From positions 17,691,001 through 17,755,000 of the forward strand of contig NC_092568.1 of the NCBI RefSeq assembly GCF_037975245.1: DNA of 64,000 nucleotides. Reading direction: 5' to 3'. Under the pieces are notes generated by a model, which had not been told where the DNA came from, made no database searches, and saw nothing but the letters and a program-made list of their open reading frames with translations. The translations under genes and the position numbers were made by a program. Below are positions 10,501 through 22,273 of the stretch, in pieces; the first letter of the stretch is position 1; each line of letters starts with the position of its first letter. The DNA comes from Apostichopus japonicus. Lineage: Eukaryota; Echinodermata; Holothuroidea; Aspidochirotida; Stichopodidae.

Positions 10501-12014
10501 TCCCATGTAAAGAACATTCTCTCGAGTATAAAATATAAATACGAAAGGCCAGCATGGAATGATTGCACAGTGACTGATTGCCGGCCTATTTATTAAGCAA
10601 AGGAATAAAAAATAAAAAATAAAACAACTATGATGGAATTTGTGGCAGTACATGGGGGACTATGAACTTAAAAGATTATATGCGGAACAATTAAATGTTA
10701 ATGTCTATAGGGAGTGAATGAAAAGGAAAATACGTATAGGTTATAAGAAGGGCCAATATAATTATGATTTTCATCATATTGAGTAGGCCAGTTCTGCTGG
10801 TGATGTTGGTCTAACCCTTTGTATTGATTTTTCTTCCTGCATTAAACCTTTCCTATGGGAAGAGGTTCCCAATACAAACCAGCTGCATATCAATTTAATT
10901 CTGATTGCATATATGAAAATATTTATGTGTATGACAATATACCTAACATGTAGACACCATGCACGCGTGCGCCGGATAAACCTAATTTATATCTAGGCCT
11001 ATATGTGTGTGTGATTAATGGCAGTGCATAGGACTGTGTAATGCCATCTGTAGTATATTAAAGCCTTCATCACTGTTTTTATTAGCAAAGAGATTTATAT
11101 ATAGAAAAGTAAAGGTTAACTGTCTAATTCAGGGGCGTAGAAAGATGGTTTTACATATGCTACAGGAAATAGCCAGTAACGGACGTCAGGGGTGAAACTA
11201 TGAAGGTGGGGTTGGGGTGGGGTGGATGTGACTGTTTGAGTAACTACTTCAATGACGTAGATTACCAAGGCATGTACAGTTCTATATATACGATGTATAA
11301 AACGGGCCATTATTGTAGAATAAGTTCAATTTCATATACGTATACATATTTGAAGTATTGTTTTTTTTGTGGGGAGGGAGAGGGGCAGAGGCTGCCGACA
11401 GTTATTTATTTGATAGCGCGTCTTAGAAGATAGATCTTGTGACGAAACCAGAGTAGAATTCATAGGTAAATTTTGAAAATCGTTTTTTTTTTGGGGGGGG
11501 GGGTGGGACATGATGCACGGATTGATGTACAATTTCTTGTTTATTGGGTTAGATCGTGATGGGAGATCTGGTGTGGTGGTGGTGGTGGGGGAGGGAGGGA
11601 GGGGGCATGTTAACCAAAGCATAGACTTATGGTTAAAGTATTGGGATATAGCCATTGTCACGTGGTCAGCACATGTATTTAGTAGCTTTTTGCTTTTCCT
11701 TAGCTTGTACACATGCACGCATGCAAAATGACCAAAGTAGAGTGGATTTACTCTTTTGTTTATACATTCCTCGTAACAATGTGACTAGAGTTCTTGAAAT
11801 TTTTGTGAACTTTACAAAGAATTATTGGTCAGTGGATTCTGGAATGTTTGTAACGTTACTTTATAGCTAACAGAGAACACCGTATAATAACAAGTAAGTA
11901 TGCACATGTGTGTGTCCAATATCATTTATTGTGTAGAATGGTATAGTATTTGCCAGGCTGAGGTTTTACGCCAGCCATGTATAAGCATAAAGGCAGGTTG
12001 TTACCGCTGCATGA
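10501..12014. other. Spacer without recognisable gene
   Basis: Only short, unconvincing ORFs and G- or T-rich low-complexity runs (for example 11361-11400 and 11484-11506). No splice-bounded coding exon was found. Confidence 0.5.
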
Positions 12015-12256
12015 TATTTCTTCTTTATGTTATATGATATATACATATTCCTTTTGGCCTAAGATCATGTGTAGTATCTGTTCCCTTTCGAGGGAAATGG
12101 TGATACACCCCGACGATGATCACACAGTCCCGATGCAAGGGGACTGGGGTTGAGAGCGGATCAGCGGCGTTCGGTAGTTTGGTTTTCGTGCCAAGGTTCT
12201 TTCCTGGGTGACTTTTATTAATAAGTATTTCTTCTTTATGTTATATGATATACATA
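12015..12256 (+). mobile_element. Retroposon with a U2 snRNA-derived head and ~31-bp TSD
   Basis: A 178-bp body (12048-12225) is flanked by long direct repeats at 12015-12047 and 12226-12256. Both read TATTTCTTCTTTATGTTATA onward and differ only by a 2-base TA indel. The body starts CCTTTTGGCCTAAGATCATG and continues TGTAGTATCTGTTC. That matches the start of U2 snRNA as I recall it, including the branch-point-pairing GTAGTA, with one inserted C and one substitution. After that the U2 match is lost. What follows has RNA-like hairpins: TTCCCT-TTCG-AGGGAA, and CAGTCCC with GGGGACTG. The long duplication indicates retroposition. The first bases of U2 are missing. Confidence 0.65.
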
Positions 12257-12865
12257 GTCCTGCATTACCGTAGCATAACCTCGTAGTGAAGGAGTTAGGG
12301 TTTCTTCATGACATACAGAAATTGTATCGTTAACACAATTGTGGAAGTACGTTATCCATGTTTTTGCTAAAGGGATAGACCGGACTTTTGCTGTGGGGAA
12401 TACCGTAAGTTTTTGTTACTTCATTTTATAACTTGAAAAGCTTCGAAATGAATTATCATTATGTTATGCAAGTGTATTGAAAGGTGCGATATAGCCTATG
12501 CCAGGTAATGCGACATGCATGTGCAAGATATATCAGTTTATTTCTAAATTATTTCCAGTATAACTTCATTTATGTGTTCAACTCTTGTGTTATACCTTGA
12601 ATGCGGATGTAGTCAATACAAACGATGCTTTGGGAGTCACAAGAGAATGTGAAAGGATCCCAATTAATTAGTTAATTTATGCATCATAAAGGCCAGTACA
12701 TAGTGTGTAGAAAATATTAAAAGCATATTAAGAAGAGATATGTTGTACATTTTTTTCAGGGTATTTCCGTTTGGTTAAATTAAAGTTTTACTGTTGGTCC
12801 GTTCACCTGTGTATATTCAAACTGAAGTTACAAACCTCTCTGTAAATGATCTATACATCTTATGC
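12257..12865. other. Spacer without recognisable gene
   Basis: AT-rich, no supported exon or repeat structure seen by eye. Confidence 0.4.
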
Positions 12866-13055
12866 AGTGGCGGATCCAGGATTTCGCCGAAGGGGGGGCC
12901 CAGATGGGAAATGCCTAATCGTCGTCCTGGGGGAGGTGTCTAAGGGGAGTGGGTGCCCCCCTCCCCTTTGGGAAAATTTCACAAAATATGGAGGTCCTCG
13001 GTGCAATCTGGTGCTACTTTTCGTGAAAGTTTGGAGTAAAATTTTTTTCCAATAA
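12866..13055. mobile_element. hAT-like terminus (CAGTGGCGGATCCAGG)
   Basis: An end motif of the CAGKGGCGKA type is followed by G-rich sequence and the block GTGTCTAAGGGGAGTGG...CCCCTCCCCTTTGGG, which recurs loosely at about 1730, 18030 and 58090. The partner end was not found, so the right boundary is approximate. The ORFs through it are repeat-derived. Confidence 0.5.
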
Positions 13056-13298
13056 ATCATGTATTCATGGTTTGCCGGGCATATATTTGCAATTTCGAGC
13101 AATGAGCTGGGATTTACGTCTTTGTGGAGTAGGTGGTGATGCAAACTACTTTTTACCAGGCTACTCCAGGCCATTTCATCTTGGATGCCCCTTCCAGATG
13201 GAGACTATTGATGCAGTCAGAGTGCCCCTCTCACCTTCACTTTATCAGAATGATGATGTACTCTTTTTGCAAATTTATTTTACAAAAAATTACACGCA

Positions 13299-13460
13299 CA
13301 GTGGCGTAGCTAGGATTTTTTGAGTGGGGGGGCATGGGGGGCTGTTCTTTCTTGTGGGGGGGGCGGAGTTTACTATCTAAGCGGAGCGCCACCTTGGTTG
13401 GCGCGGAGCGTACAGAGAAAATTTGAGATTTCAGCACCCCCCAGATCGCAGGAGATTGCA
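13299..13460 (+). mobile_element. hAT MITE fragment with conserved subterminal block (copy 1)
   Basis: Starts CAGTGGCGTAGCTAGG. It carries ACTATCTAAGCGGAGCGCCA, then GGTTGGCGCGGAGCGTAC, and a CCCCCCAGAT motif. This block is shared with copies near 14412, 54064 and (inverted) 56440. The right end is not defined. Confidence 0.7.
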
Positions 13461-13879
13461 CCTGTGAGGCAAAATAGCAACCAAAAAGATGTGCAACTTT
13501 GGTGACAGAAATGCAAAAAAAGTTATTTCTCTTTCATGCTGACTGGCCTTGCCAACTCAGCCAGACTTTTAACTTGAGGGAAGTTGGCATCATTTGTCGT
13601 TTCAAGCTGTCAAGGCCTTTCTCCCAACTCAAACCCCTGTGGGCTACCGGTAGATTTGCAGGATATGCCCACATGTGGACTTAAATAGCATTAGAGGAAG
13701 GGGGTGGAAGACTAACACGAATCGATGTTTCGGTAATGGTCCACATTGATGGCTCGGTGCTTATTAGGCCATTTATTGGGTTTCTTGAGGCAGCTGTCAT
13801 CAGAATCTGGCTTTTTGTGCCAATCGATGACCGATAACATGTATTGGTATGTAAATTTCTTCTTCATATATCTAGCAAC

Positions 13880-14100
13880 ACTCTAAAAACAAATGAGTGG
13901 ATTTCATTCCATTGGAGTGATCACTCGGCGCACTTCAAATTAAGAGTAAAATTTAACTCTATTGGAGTTAACCCTCACTCCTAATATGAGTGAATATAAC
14001 TCTATTAGGAGTTAAGATTTACTCCAATGGAGTGGAAATTCACTCTTATACCGGAATGTGCTCAGTGATCACTCCCATGGAGTGAAATTCACCTATGTTT
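13880..14100. mobile_element. Foldback element, almost entirely inverted repeat
   Basis: The left arm has CATTCCATTGGAGTGATCAC. The right arm, read on the minus strand, has CACTCCATGGGAGTGATCAC. The pairing continues inward through repeated ACTC/GAGT words. The ~220 bp could fold back on itself nearly completely. No ORF. Confidence 0.65.
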
Positions 14101-14383
14101 TTATCAGTACAGTACAGTGCATATCATCATAGACGTACGTACGTACTACGTACGTTCGTATATCAGACGCACTCGATACCCACGATACGATACGGTCCTG
14201 GAGAAACTATTTCCACTCATCATTTTTTAAGGCGATACAGTAGTGAGTATTGAACAGGCACAGCCTCATGTTTGCAGGAAATTCAGAATTCCCAATATTT
14301 TATATCTCTACCAGTAGTGAAAATCATGTTTCGACAGTTTCGTGGACATAAAAAGTTGTTTTGTGGAATATTCAATGACATAT

Positions 14384-14704
14384 CAGGGGCGGATGCAGCC
14401 GCGCCTGAACGTAAGACTATCTAAGCGGAGCGCCATCATCGGTTGGCGCGGAGCGTACAAGAAAATTTTTGGCTTTACAAACCCCCCAGATGGCCGGAAA
14501 CGGCACTTCCCGAGTATTCTAAGCAGCATGTACCTAGCCTGAAAATATGGATCTCATGTCTGCAATTTCAGGCCCCCCGTAGCTACGCCACTGATAACGC
14601 ATGGGGCACTTTCCCTCGAACGCGGTAAAAAAAAAAAAAAAAAATCAGGATTTTCAAAAAGGGGGGGCCCGGGCCCCCCGGGCCCCCCCCTGGATCCGCC
14701 CCTG
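14384..14704 (+). mobile_element. Composite hAT MITE with conserved subterminal block (copy 2)
   Basis: The left end is CAGGGGCGGATGCAG; the right end, on the minus strand, is CAGGGGCGGATCCAG. An inner end at 14594 (CAGTGGCGTAGCTACGGGGG on the minus strand) suggests two nested units. The shared block GACTATCTAAGCGGAGCGCC lies at 14411-14430, followed by the CCCCCCAGATGGCCGGAAAC segment also seen near 56400. An A19-like run and a GC-rich palindrome (GGGCCCGGGCCCCCCGGGCC) fill the right part. Confidence 0.7.
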
Positions 14705-16290
14705 TTATGTTGTGTAAATATATTGTTTCTGATACGGACGTATGACAAAAATAAACAAGACTCTATAAAGGATATAGGGTTATATGTAATATTGAATAAT
14801 TCTCGATGTTTGTTTCATATTGTGCAACATGTTATTTGTCTATTATCATTTTATATTGCAATGTGCATATATAATATATGGTGCAAAGCATATAGCAATC
14901 TAATAGCAGCATGTAGGATGCTCGTGTTCCTCTTTTATTAGTCAAAACAAAAGACCAGTTTGTTTACTCTCTCTCTTCTCTCTAGAGCTTATCCTTTCTT
15001 CACCGATTTTTGCAAAAAAAAATCCTATTTGAGTTATCAACCCCCCCCCCCCCCATCATGCACCTTTAAAATACTATATGTCCTCCATTGAAATGTTATG
15101 CATTTAATGAGGCGCCGATTATTTCCAGTACACGCCGTCTCATGTATAACTGCCTTGGAAGATGTTAAGCTTCTTAATTCAACCATAACTGGGTTGCGTG
15201 ACATAATCACGCTCTGATACATACGCTCGATTTTGTAATCATCATTACTATAGCCTATAGCTTGTCTATAGCCTACACATTTCGTCCGATCAACTAACTA
15301 TGAAATGAAGTCATGAATTCCTTGTTTCATACGGACGCTTTGAAGTGCTCCCACCCTCCCGCCAGCTTAAAGGTTCGTTAAATGTGATAATTGGCCTAAT
15401 TACTTGCTGACAAAATAATATACGTCCCGAATTCATTCATGCAAATTGAAGCCTTGTTGATAAAGCTGTATTGATCCAGATCGAGGTCTACTGTGTGGGA
15501 TATGTTGTTGTACAACAGTGGGACCTTGGACAACGTAAATACTCATTACTATATGTTAAGATGGACACTTAAAAAACTTTGAACATTATATTTTGGCTAG
15601 AGTGTCTGCGTGGAATGTACGGTAGTTTGCATGAACACATTCCTTCAAATTTGCGGTGAGGACTACATCGACAATGCAGACGTGCACTATGTCTCGTTGG
15701 TGGTGGTTCCCCAATTTATCTTCAGAATAAGAAGATGGGACTAGAGATGGAGTGTTATACAAAGTGTACTACTATTAATTAAAATTTTGACACTTTACGT
15801 ATTACATATTGAGACATACTGAGGATATTTTCCTCTTATCCTCTTAGATGGCTCTAACAAAGATGGATAAAAGTAACAAGCCTGTTGGAAAACATATTAA
15901 TGGTCGATGCAAAAAATATCAATGCCAACTCTCTCACACCCCTTCCCTAGGTGCTCCACCATTTACACCCCTGGACTGGATTGGCGCATCCAGGTAAAAT
16001 ACGAGGGATTTCAGAACCTGTAAGATTAATAAACATTTTTTTAAATTGTGATATAACTGGTATTACATAAAAGAAATAAAAAAGGTCCATTCATGTTTAT
16101 ATTCGAACTACTATTTCCATAGTAAGTTTGGTATCTACCTAACACACAGCCCCTTCCCCACCCCACCACGCCTGCCTCCACCAATGTTACGAGAAAACAT
16201 AGTTCAATCACTGTTCTTTAAAATTAATTTAAATGATGATTATAAGCAATATATTTCTACTTTGGATATGTCCGATTGGTTATTAGCATA
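14705..16290. other. Spacer without recognisable gene
   Basis: No coding exon supported. A C homopolymer occurs at 15040-15054. ORFs here are short and compositionally random. Confidence 0.45.
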
Positions 16291-16296
16291 TGTAAC

Positions 16297-16404
<108 letters not shown>

Positions 16405-17063
16405 CATGACATCTCCGATTATACATGTCTTGGGTTGTTGTTATATGATCAGCTGATTTCTGATTATTCCTAAAGGTGTCATGCCATTACTAACATTATT
16501 ACTTTACCCCAATGAATCTCGTTTACACTGATGTGTATATATTTAGCAAATCATATGACAAGAATATGAACTGCCTTGGGACAAAGAAGACACTCAAACT
16601 AATTGCAAGCAGAAATAAACACAAATACATAAATTTGACAGGTCTATAACAATCGATCGATAAAATAAGCTATAGAATTTTGACATGACGTTCGTTATTG
16701 ATATTGACATTGATTAAGTTTGTCTCTAAATGTTATTTATTTTGGTTGAAATTTATAAATCATGCTATTGGCATTGATTCATTACCCAGAACGTTAGAAG
16801 AGTGCGGCCCCCTGATATAGTATATGCAGAATTGTATCGATGGTGTTTGAGCTAGGAGTCAGATTTCTTGATATGTGATGGTAGAAATGAAGTTGCTTTG
16901 ATATACATAATTTAAACGTTGAAAATTGAAATATGTAGCTCAATCTTCCTTCAATATCTAACAAGCTGACAGCTATAGATTGCTTTAGAAAACGAATTAT
17001 TTCTAGAGCAGTTTTATGCCACAATTGATTTGTTCATGATAATCATATTTACCATCCTACCGA

Positions 17064-17102
17064 TATAAATATATATATATATATATAAATGAAAATCGTA
17101 CC

Positions 17103-17177
<75 letters not shown>
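17064..17177. repeat. (TA)n microsatellite pair
   Basis: A short TA block (to about 17088), an AAATGAAAATCGTACCG spacer and a long TA block. Confidence 0.95.
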
Positions 17178-17180
<3 letters not shown>

Positions 17181-19779
17181 GAATGTAGATAAAAATCCAT
17201 GTGTTTTTCTCCTAAAGTGATATAAGCTTCATACGTTATCAAGACGTAATCGTTAGTTAGTGATTGATTGAGAAATACTCCGTTCGTACTTAAAGCCAAC
17301 ACATCCGTCCATAAACCAACGTTTACTTACAAGGCAAAGCTATATGTATATATGTGGGTGTATACCTACTGGCTGTAATTGGTGATTGTTATAATTGGGC
17401 GTGTAGCTATTTATAAAACTTAATAAGGTTTTTTTAAACTGTGTTGATACCAAACTGGTAAATATGTAGGCCAAACTGGTATAAGTAGATCGCGAAACGA
17501 AGAAGTGAACGACCTTTAATTAAATCAGCATTTCAACATATAGACATACGTTTTGCTGGACTATTAACACGTCACACTCAGCCAGTTGTATTAATAATAA
17601 GATCAAAGAGGCACATTGTAAGGTATCCCGTCTTGACAATATAAAGTGATGCGACACGCACTGTATTGAGTTAAACATTTCAATTGGCTTCAACAGATCG
17701 TCAACATCGCCAACAAACTTGAGCTAATAGTAAAACCGATTCGAAGGGCTAAATTGCTTTGCTGTTGGTGTAGCAGTGGATAAACGACGTATGCTTCTCG
17801 GTGGTGGTGGGGGGGGGGGAGGCGTTGGTTCACCTCCCAACGTCAGGGAGCTCAGCCCCTACTACCAGATAAAATATTAAGAGTAATCTTTATGTACAGT
17901 ATCTTAATATAGCCTGTAATATTTATGTGCGGTACAACCTATAAGTGGTCAAAAATTCTTTAACATTATTGTCAACGTTGCAAATATTGCACCATATTGA
18001 AGCACCCTCCATTTTACCAAAGCTTCTCAGAGGGGAGGGGACATCCTAAGACCTCTCCCCTGGGCGACATGACATCTTCCCCCCCCCCCCCCACGCAAGT
18101 ACAACTTGGTGTAGAAAGTTCATACTGACCGACGGTAAGGCTACATATCACTTTGTATCATATTTGGGACGATCTCATGACTTTTTTAAAGTGAAACTCC
18201 ACCTTTTAATGATTGCACATCAAAGAAGCCTGCTTGACGGCTATATGAGATAGCGTAGGCCTACTAATACATGTATATATGTAAATTATATGTTATAATG
18301 AGGATGGACAGAATTGTGGAATCTGCTGGGTTACGTGAACCTATTCATGTACCTCTATTTGGTCTCTATTGTAAAGTGGTTTATTAAGGACATTGGGGAG
18401 GGGGGGGGGTGGATGGGGGATTCCTCAAATTTTTTAGATAGGAATGTCAAGTTTAAGTAAAAAAGACAAAATTGTGAAATAGGAAACTCTATTTTCAATA
18501 AAGCCCCCCCCCCCCACGCTCCCTCTCACCGCTCTCCACTACCATTAAAAACGAGTATAACTGAAACGTAAGGCAACATTATTCAAGATCCTGAAAATAA
18601 CAAATTTGAAGAATCCCTTCAGACTTTTTCTTATAGGCCTATATTACTCACATTAAATTTAACAATCATTATCGGGCAGGATTTATTAATATGGGTTTTA
18701 AGAGTCAACTATGTTAAACTGAACGTATAAATATTTCTCTTTTCATTGCCTGCTATATTATTCAATGATTTTTTTTTTAAAGTTCCGGTAAACCCTTGTG
18801 TACCTCCATGACCGTTTTTTGTCGTTGCTCACACGGTTAATAAAAAGCTTTAAATTGAAATAAGTTTATAAACAGTATGCCAACTGCATGAGTTGTAGCC
18901 ATTCAATCGACAAACGTTTATATCAAAGAAATAATAAGGGCACTGGTGTTAAACTCTGTGCTATTTACAGTAACAAAAAATACTACTAAGCACATGGTGG
19001 TTACACAAATGGCGGTCACCCTAGTGGGTTCCATGTGCGCAAAGCCCCCGAAACTGTAGCGTTTTGGGGTATTTCTGGTTCTATCGTAGCAGGCGAGTTG
19101 AAAGCAGGAAATAACATGTGTAAGAGAGGAATTCAATTTCTTTGCAAAGCCCTGGTGGGTCAAGAGAGCTTCAGCGTTTAGTGGTATTTGTGTTCTTTCT
19201 TGTCTTCCTGTGGCAATATCAGCACTGTATGGTAAAACGATATGTTTTTTTCTCTATATATTGCGTGTCCCAAGATGTCAAATGGCGCCCATTTAAATGT
19301 TACATTTCACTAGCTGTTTCGTGTGACGTCATTTTTCTCCTTTAGGTAGCATACGCATATTAAAAGCCCCGTTGACTTATACACTAAATCACAAAAGTAA
19401 TGCGGCCTCTAAGTCTAGATAGAAGTTCTCATTAGCTAATGCTACCCATCACTGGATAGCTGACAAGTTGGCCTTTCATGGCATTATCATTTTTTTTTAT
19501 CATGACCATAAAGCTTTTTTGCTATCAGACCATGAAGGTTTCGTCACTTGTAAACAAACCACTTCACTCAATAGTAAAAAATTTTCGTACGCTAATCCTG
19601 GGAGGCGAAAAGCGGTCTTAAATTGCCTCAATTGATCCAATTTTTGCACCACATGTACTTCCATTCATGTTCTTTAACATGCAAGCCACAAAAATTCAAG
19701 CTCTGATCGATAACAGATCAAAAAAATGTTCTACTACTGCATTGCACATTTCCTGAGACAGGAGGACACTCGGGAGGAT
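17178..19779. other. Spacer without recognisable gene
   Basis: No supported exon. G or C homopolymers occur at about 17808-17822, 18079-18092, 18400-18411 and 18504-18516. Short inverted G-rich/C-rich words (GAGGGGAGGGGAC near 18032) resemble those of the hAT-like elements, but no ends were found. Confidence 0.45.
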
Positions 19780-20010
19780 TGGTTTAGATATAGACTTCTT
19801 TTTCTTCCTTTCTTCTCTTTTTCTTAGTTCTTTTTCTTAATTCTTTTTTGTAAGTTATTTGTGCACTCTATGTACAGGGAGTGTAACACTAGATAAGCCC
19901 ACAAGGGTTTCTTGATGCACTTCCTTTCACATTCCATAACTCTCTGTATTCGCTACTTTTGTTGTTTATATGTTGTGAAAAACAAATAAATAAACGAAAT
20001 AAACGAAACT
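19780..20010 (+). repeat. Possible 3' end of a non-LTR retrotransposon
   Basis: A pyrimidine-rich stretch leads into GTGTAACACTAGATAAGCCC and ends in an A-rich simple tail, AAATAAATAAACGAAATAAA. This looks like the 3' UTR and tail of a 5'-truncated LINE. No reverse transcriptase remains; the assignment rests on layout only. Confidence 0.35.
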
Positions 20011-20209
20011 AATAGGAATATGCCACCTTTAGTTATTGGGCAAATAAATGTCCCTTTTCGCGTTCCATACAAAGACCCGAGCTAGCTTTCTGTTTCAATG
20101 ATAAACAAACCACAAAGACCCTGGGACAACAGTGTTTGTGTACGTACGTACCAGCTGAAGTTCTGTGTCATGTACAATACATGTACAATAGCTTGAATTT
20201 GACAGTGAC

Positions 20210-22273
20210 ATGGACGAAACACTAGAGAGAGAACTGTTCTTGAGTAAAACGCATGAGAATATGTAAGTCCTTTCGTGCAACATTGTTGCAGTCTTCAGAA
20301 TTCTTAAAGTTGAGTGAATAATTTGTAAATGTAATAATTCCGCTGTCTAAATTTAGTTGTTGCCAAGTGTTTCCAAGTGACGCTCATACCCAGGCTAGAC
20401 TAGGTTATATTACGTTCACTACCGTATGTTACAGACTGGCTGGTTCAGCTTTTATGGTTCTAGGCTATATAGTACGGTGACGTTGAATTCAAACCGAAAG
20501 GAAATTTGCATATCTTTCCCACCACACAAACATGACTGTTAAAACAAACCCACACTCCTCATTTGATTTCTAAATGTTTTTTTTCTTCAAGTTCGCTATG
20601 TCTAACCATGGAGCTATAAACAGAAGATATTGTTAGTCCTGGTCTCCCTCCCTCACACACACACACAGTTATTACACATTTCTTATTTTTAATACCAATT
20701 ATATTCAGAATAAATGGTTTAATAGTGCAAGAATGTATGTTGTTTTAAATTTCTATTTATCTTCCTCTAAGAATCAGTCAAAGAGAGAGGTTGGTAAGGC
20801 AAGCAGAATGGCAACTGGAGGGCCAAGAGCAATTTCAATTTACTTTGGTAAACAAATGGCAACAGGCTAAGAAAAGGAACAAATCTCTCTTAGAGGTAAG
20901 TGGTATTATTGCCCAAAACCTAATCATTAAAACAACATTCTATCAATGAATCTGACTGTTTTAGTACTGATCATTAAACACAGATCGAGTGAAGAATTCA
21001 TTCTGTATTGTACTGATGTGTATTGTATGTATGTATTTTAGATCTTCCTGCAAGCAGGAACTTACGAAGAAGCCATCATTGGCTTATCAAAGCCACAAGC
21101 TGACCGAAGTCAGTCTCTTAGATTCATATTTAACATCCATAATTATGAATTGTCAATTGTCAACAACTCTGTAACTGGACGACATACATTAATCTTGGAG
21201 TGACTCAAACTCTGGACCTTATGATTGAAAGGCACCGGCGTTAACCACTGAGCTAACACTCCCGATACAGATTTTATTTGTACACTGATGTCAGTCTGCC
21301 TACTGTTGTAATATTCTTTTTGCAATTGACTTCCTTGCAGGATATCAAGCACTTTCAAGCTGTATTTAAAGAGAGAATGGAAAGACCTTATTCTGCAGAT
21401 TTCATAACCTTAAAGGTAAACATTTACAATTGTTTTGTTTTCATTTGTTCCTCTACCATGTGTAGTACTGGAATGAGACTAGGAACTGAGACTGGTATGA
21501 GACTAAAGCACATATGTACAGTAGGCTACCTTTATACATACATTTGAATGAAGTATTATGACCGTTAAAACTTATGCCTGTGTTCAGTGGAACTGCGATG
21601 TACATGTCCATTTTTCATCATTTGAAAGAGTATATGTTGTTTGCAGTATTGAACGGTTAACAATATAGCAATCTTATTCAAGGTTTTAACCGCAGTCTCC
21701 ACTGATCTGGCAAAGTTCACTGCCTAGTTGAGGAAAAAAAACATAACGTATTAAACACTGTTGCTTTTTTCATTCTTATAAACTTTACAAATCATGTTTG
21801 TGTGACAATCAATGAAGTCAATGAAAACTCAGTTAACAGTTGTATGCCCGATTGCATCATATATCAGTTAAAATGTGCCATAATATTTAATATCTAGATA
21901 TAAGGAAGGAAGCATAAAATTCTTTCTTTGATGGATCACATCAGGTACTATTTTTCAACTGAGGCAAGTACACATTCGGTAGCGTTCTGTTGGCTGTGTG
22001 TAAATGTTATCTTAACTTTAGGTCAGACAATCCAGACCAATGCCTTCCCTCCCATGCCTTTTATACCTCTCAAGTGCTCCCAGTACATATCCTGCTTGGT
22101 ATCTTTTATTTCCATTTTTTTTAATTTGTTTTTCCTCATATGTTTTACATTTACTTGATTCAGTTTTAAACTCTTCCACACAGGAGCAGTATTGGTCAAT
22201 GGTTGAAAAAGAACTCCCAGATTGGAAAGCAAATGTAAAAAAGTCAAAGCAAGAAGCTTTCAGCCCGAGATGA
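20210..22273 (+). CDS. CEP15: CEP15 (C3orf14)-like small coiled-coil centrosomal protein, 4 exons
   Basis: The exons are 20210-20262, 20772-20895, 21341-21415 and 22184-22273. GT-AG junctions keep one frame of 113 codons plus TGA. Human CEP15 is about 128 residues. The start ATG opens MDETLERELFLSKTHEN, and the first junction completes the codon giving ENIISQRERLVRQ. Later landmarks are RNKSLLEDI across exons 2-3 and EQYWSMVEKELPDW at the start of exon 4. The order LSK-H-E-x-I-x-SQR, RN-SLL-DI and YW-x-x-VE-x-x-x-P-x-W matches the vertebrate protein as I remember it. The product should be a small, largely helical, charged protein associated with centrosomes. No membrane or signal segment. The gene faces SF3B2 tail to tail. 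Assignment is by motif order, not alignment. Confidence 0.82.
21020..21277 (-). mobile_element. tRNA-derived SINE in CEP15 intron 2
   Basis: On the minus strand the segment begins with a tRNA-like head (about 21264 to 21194). It has a good A box (TTAGCTCAGTGGTTAACGCC) and a degraded B box (GAGTTTGAGTCACTCC), with GGAGT able to pair with ACTCC. The body continues to an ATAC-rich tail near 21035. Imperfect direct repeats, TTGTACTGATGT (21008-21019) and TTGTACACTGATGT (21278-21291), could be the target duplication. Confidence 0.6.

Noticed and set aside
12048-12225. Functional U2 snRNA gene
   Set aside because: The start of U2 is missing, similarity stops after about 45 U2 positions, no convincing Sm site (ATTTTTGG type) is present, and the flanking direct repeats show it was inserted.
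21042-21178. In-phase open frame between CEP15 exons 2 and 3 (IFLQAGTYEEA...)
   Set aside because: It lies in a tRNA-SINE body, has no good donor, and would stop CEP15 at a TGA before the conserved last exons.
21194-21264. Minus-strand tRNA gene
   Set aside because: The A box is good but the B box and anticodon arm are degraded and there is a SINE body and tail, so it is SINE-derived and not a tRNA gene.
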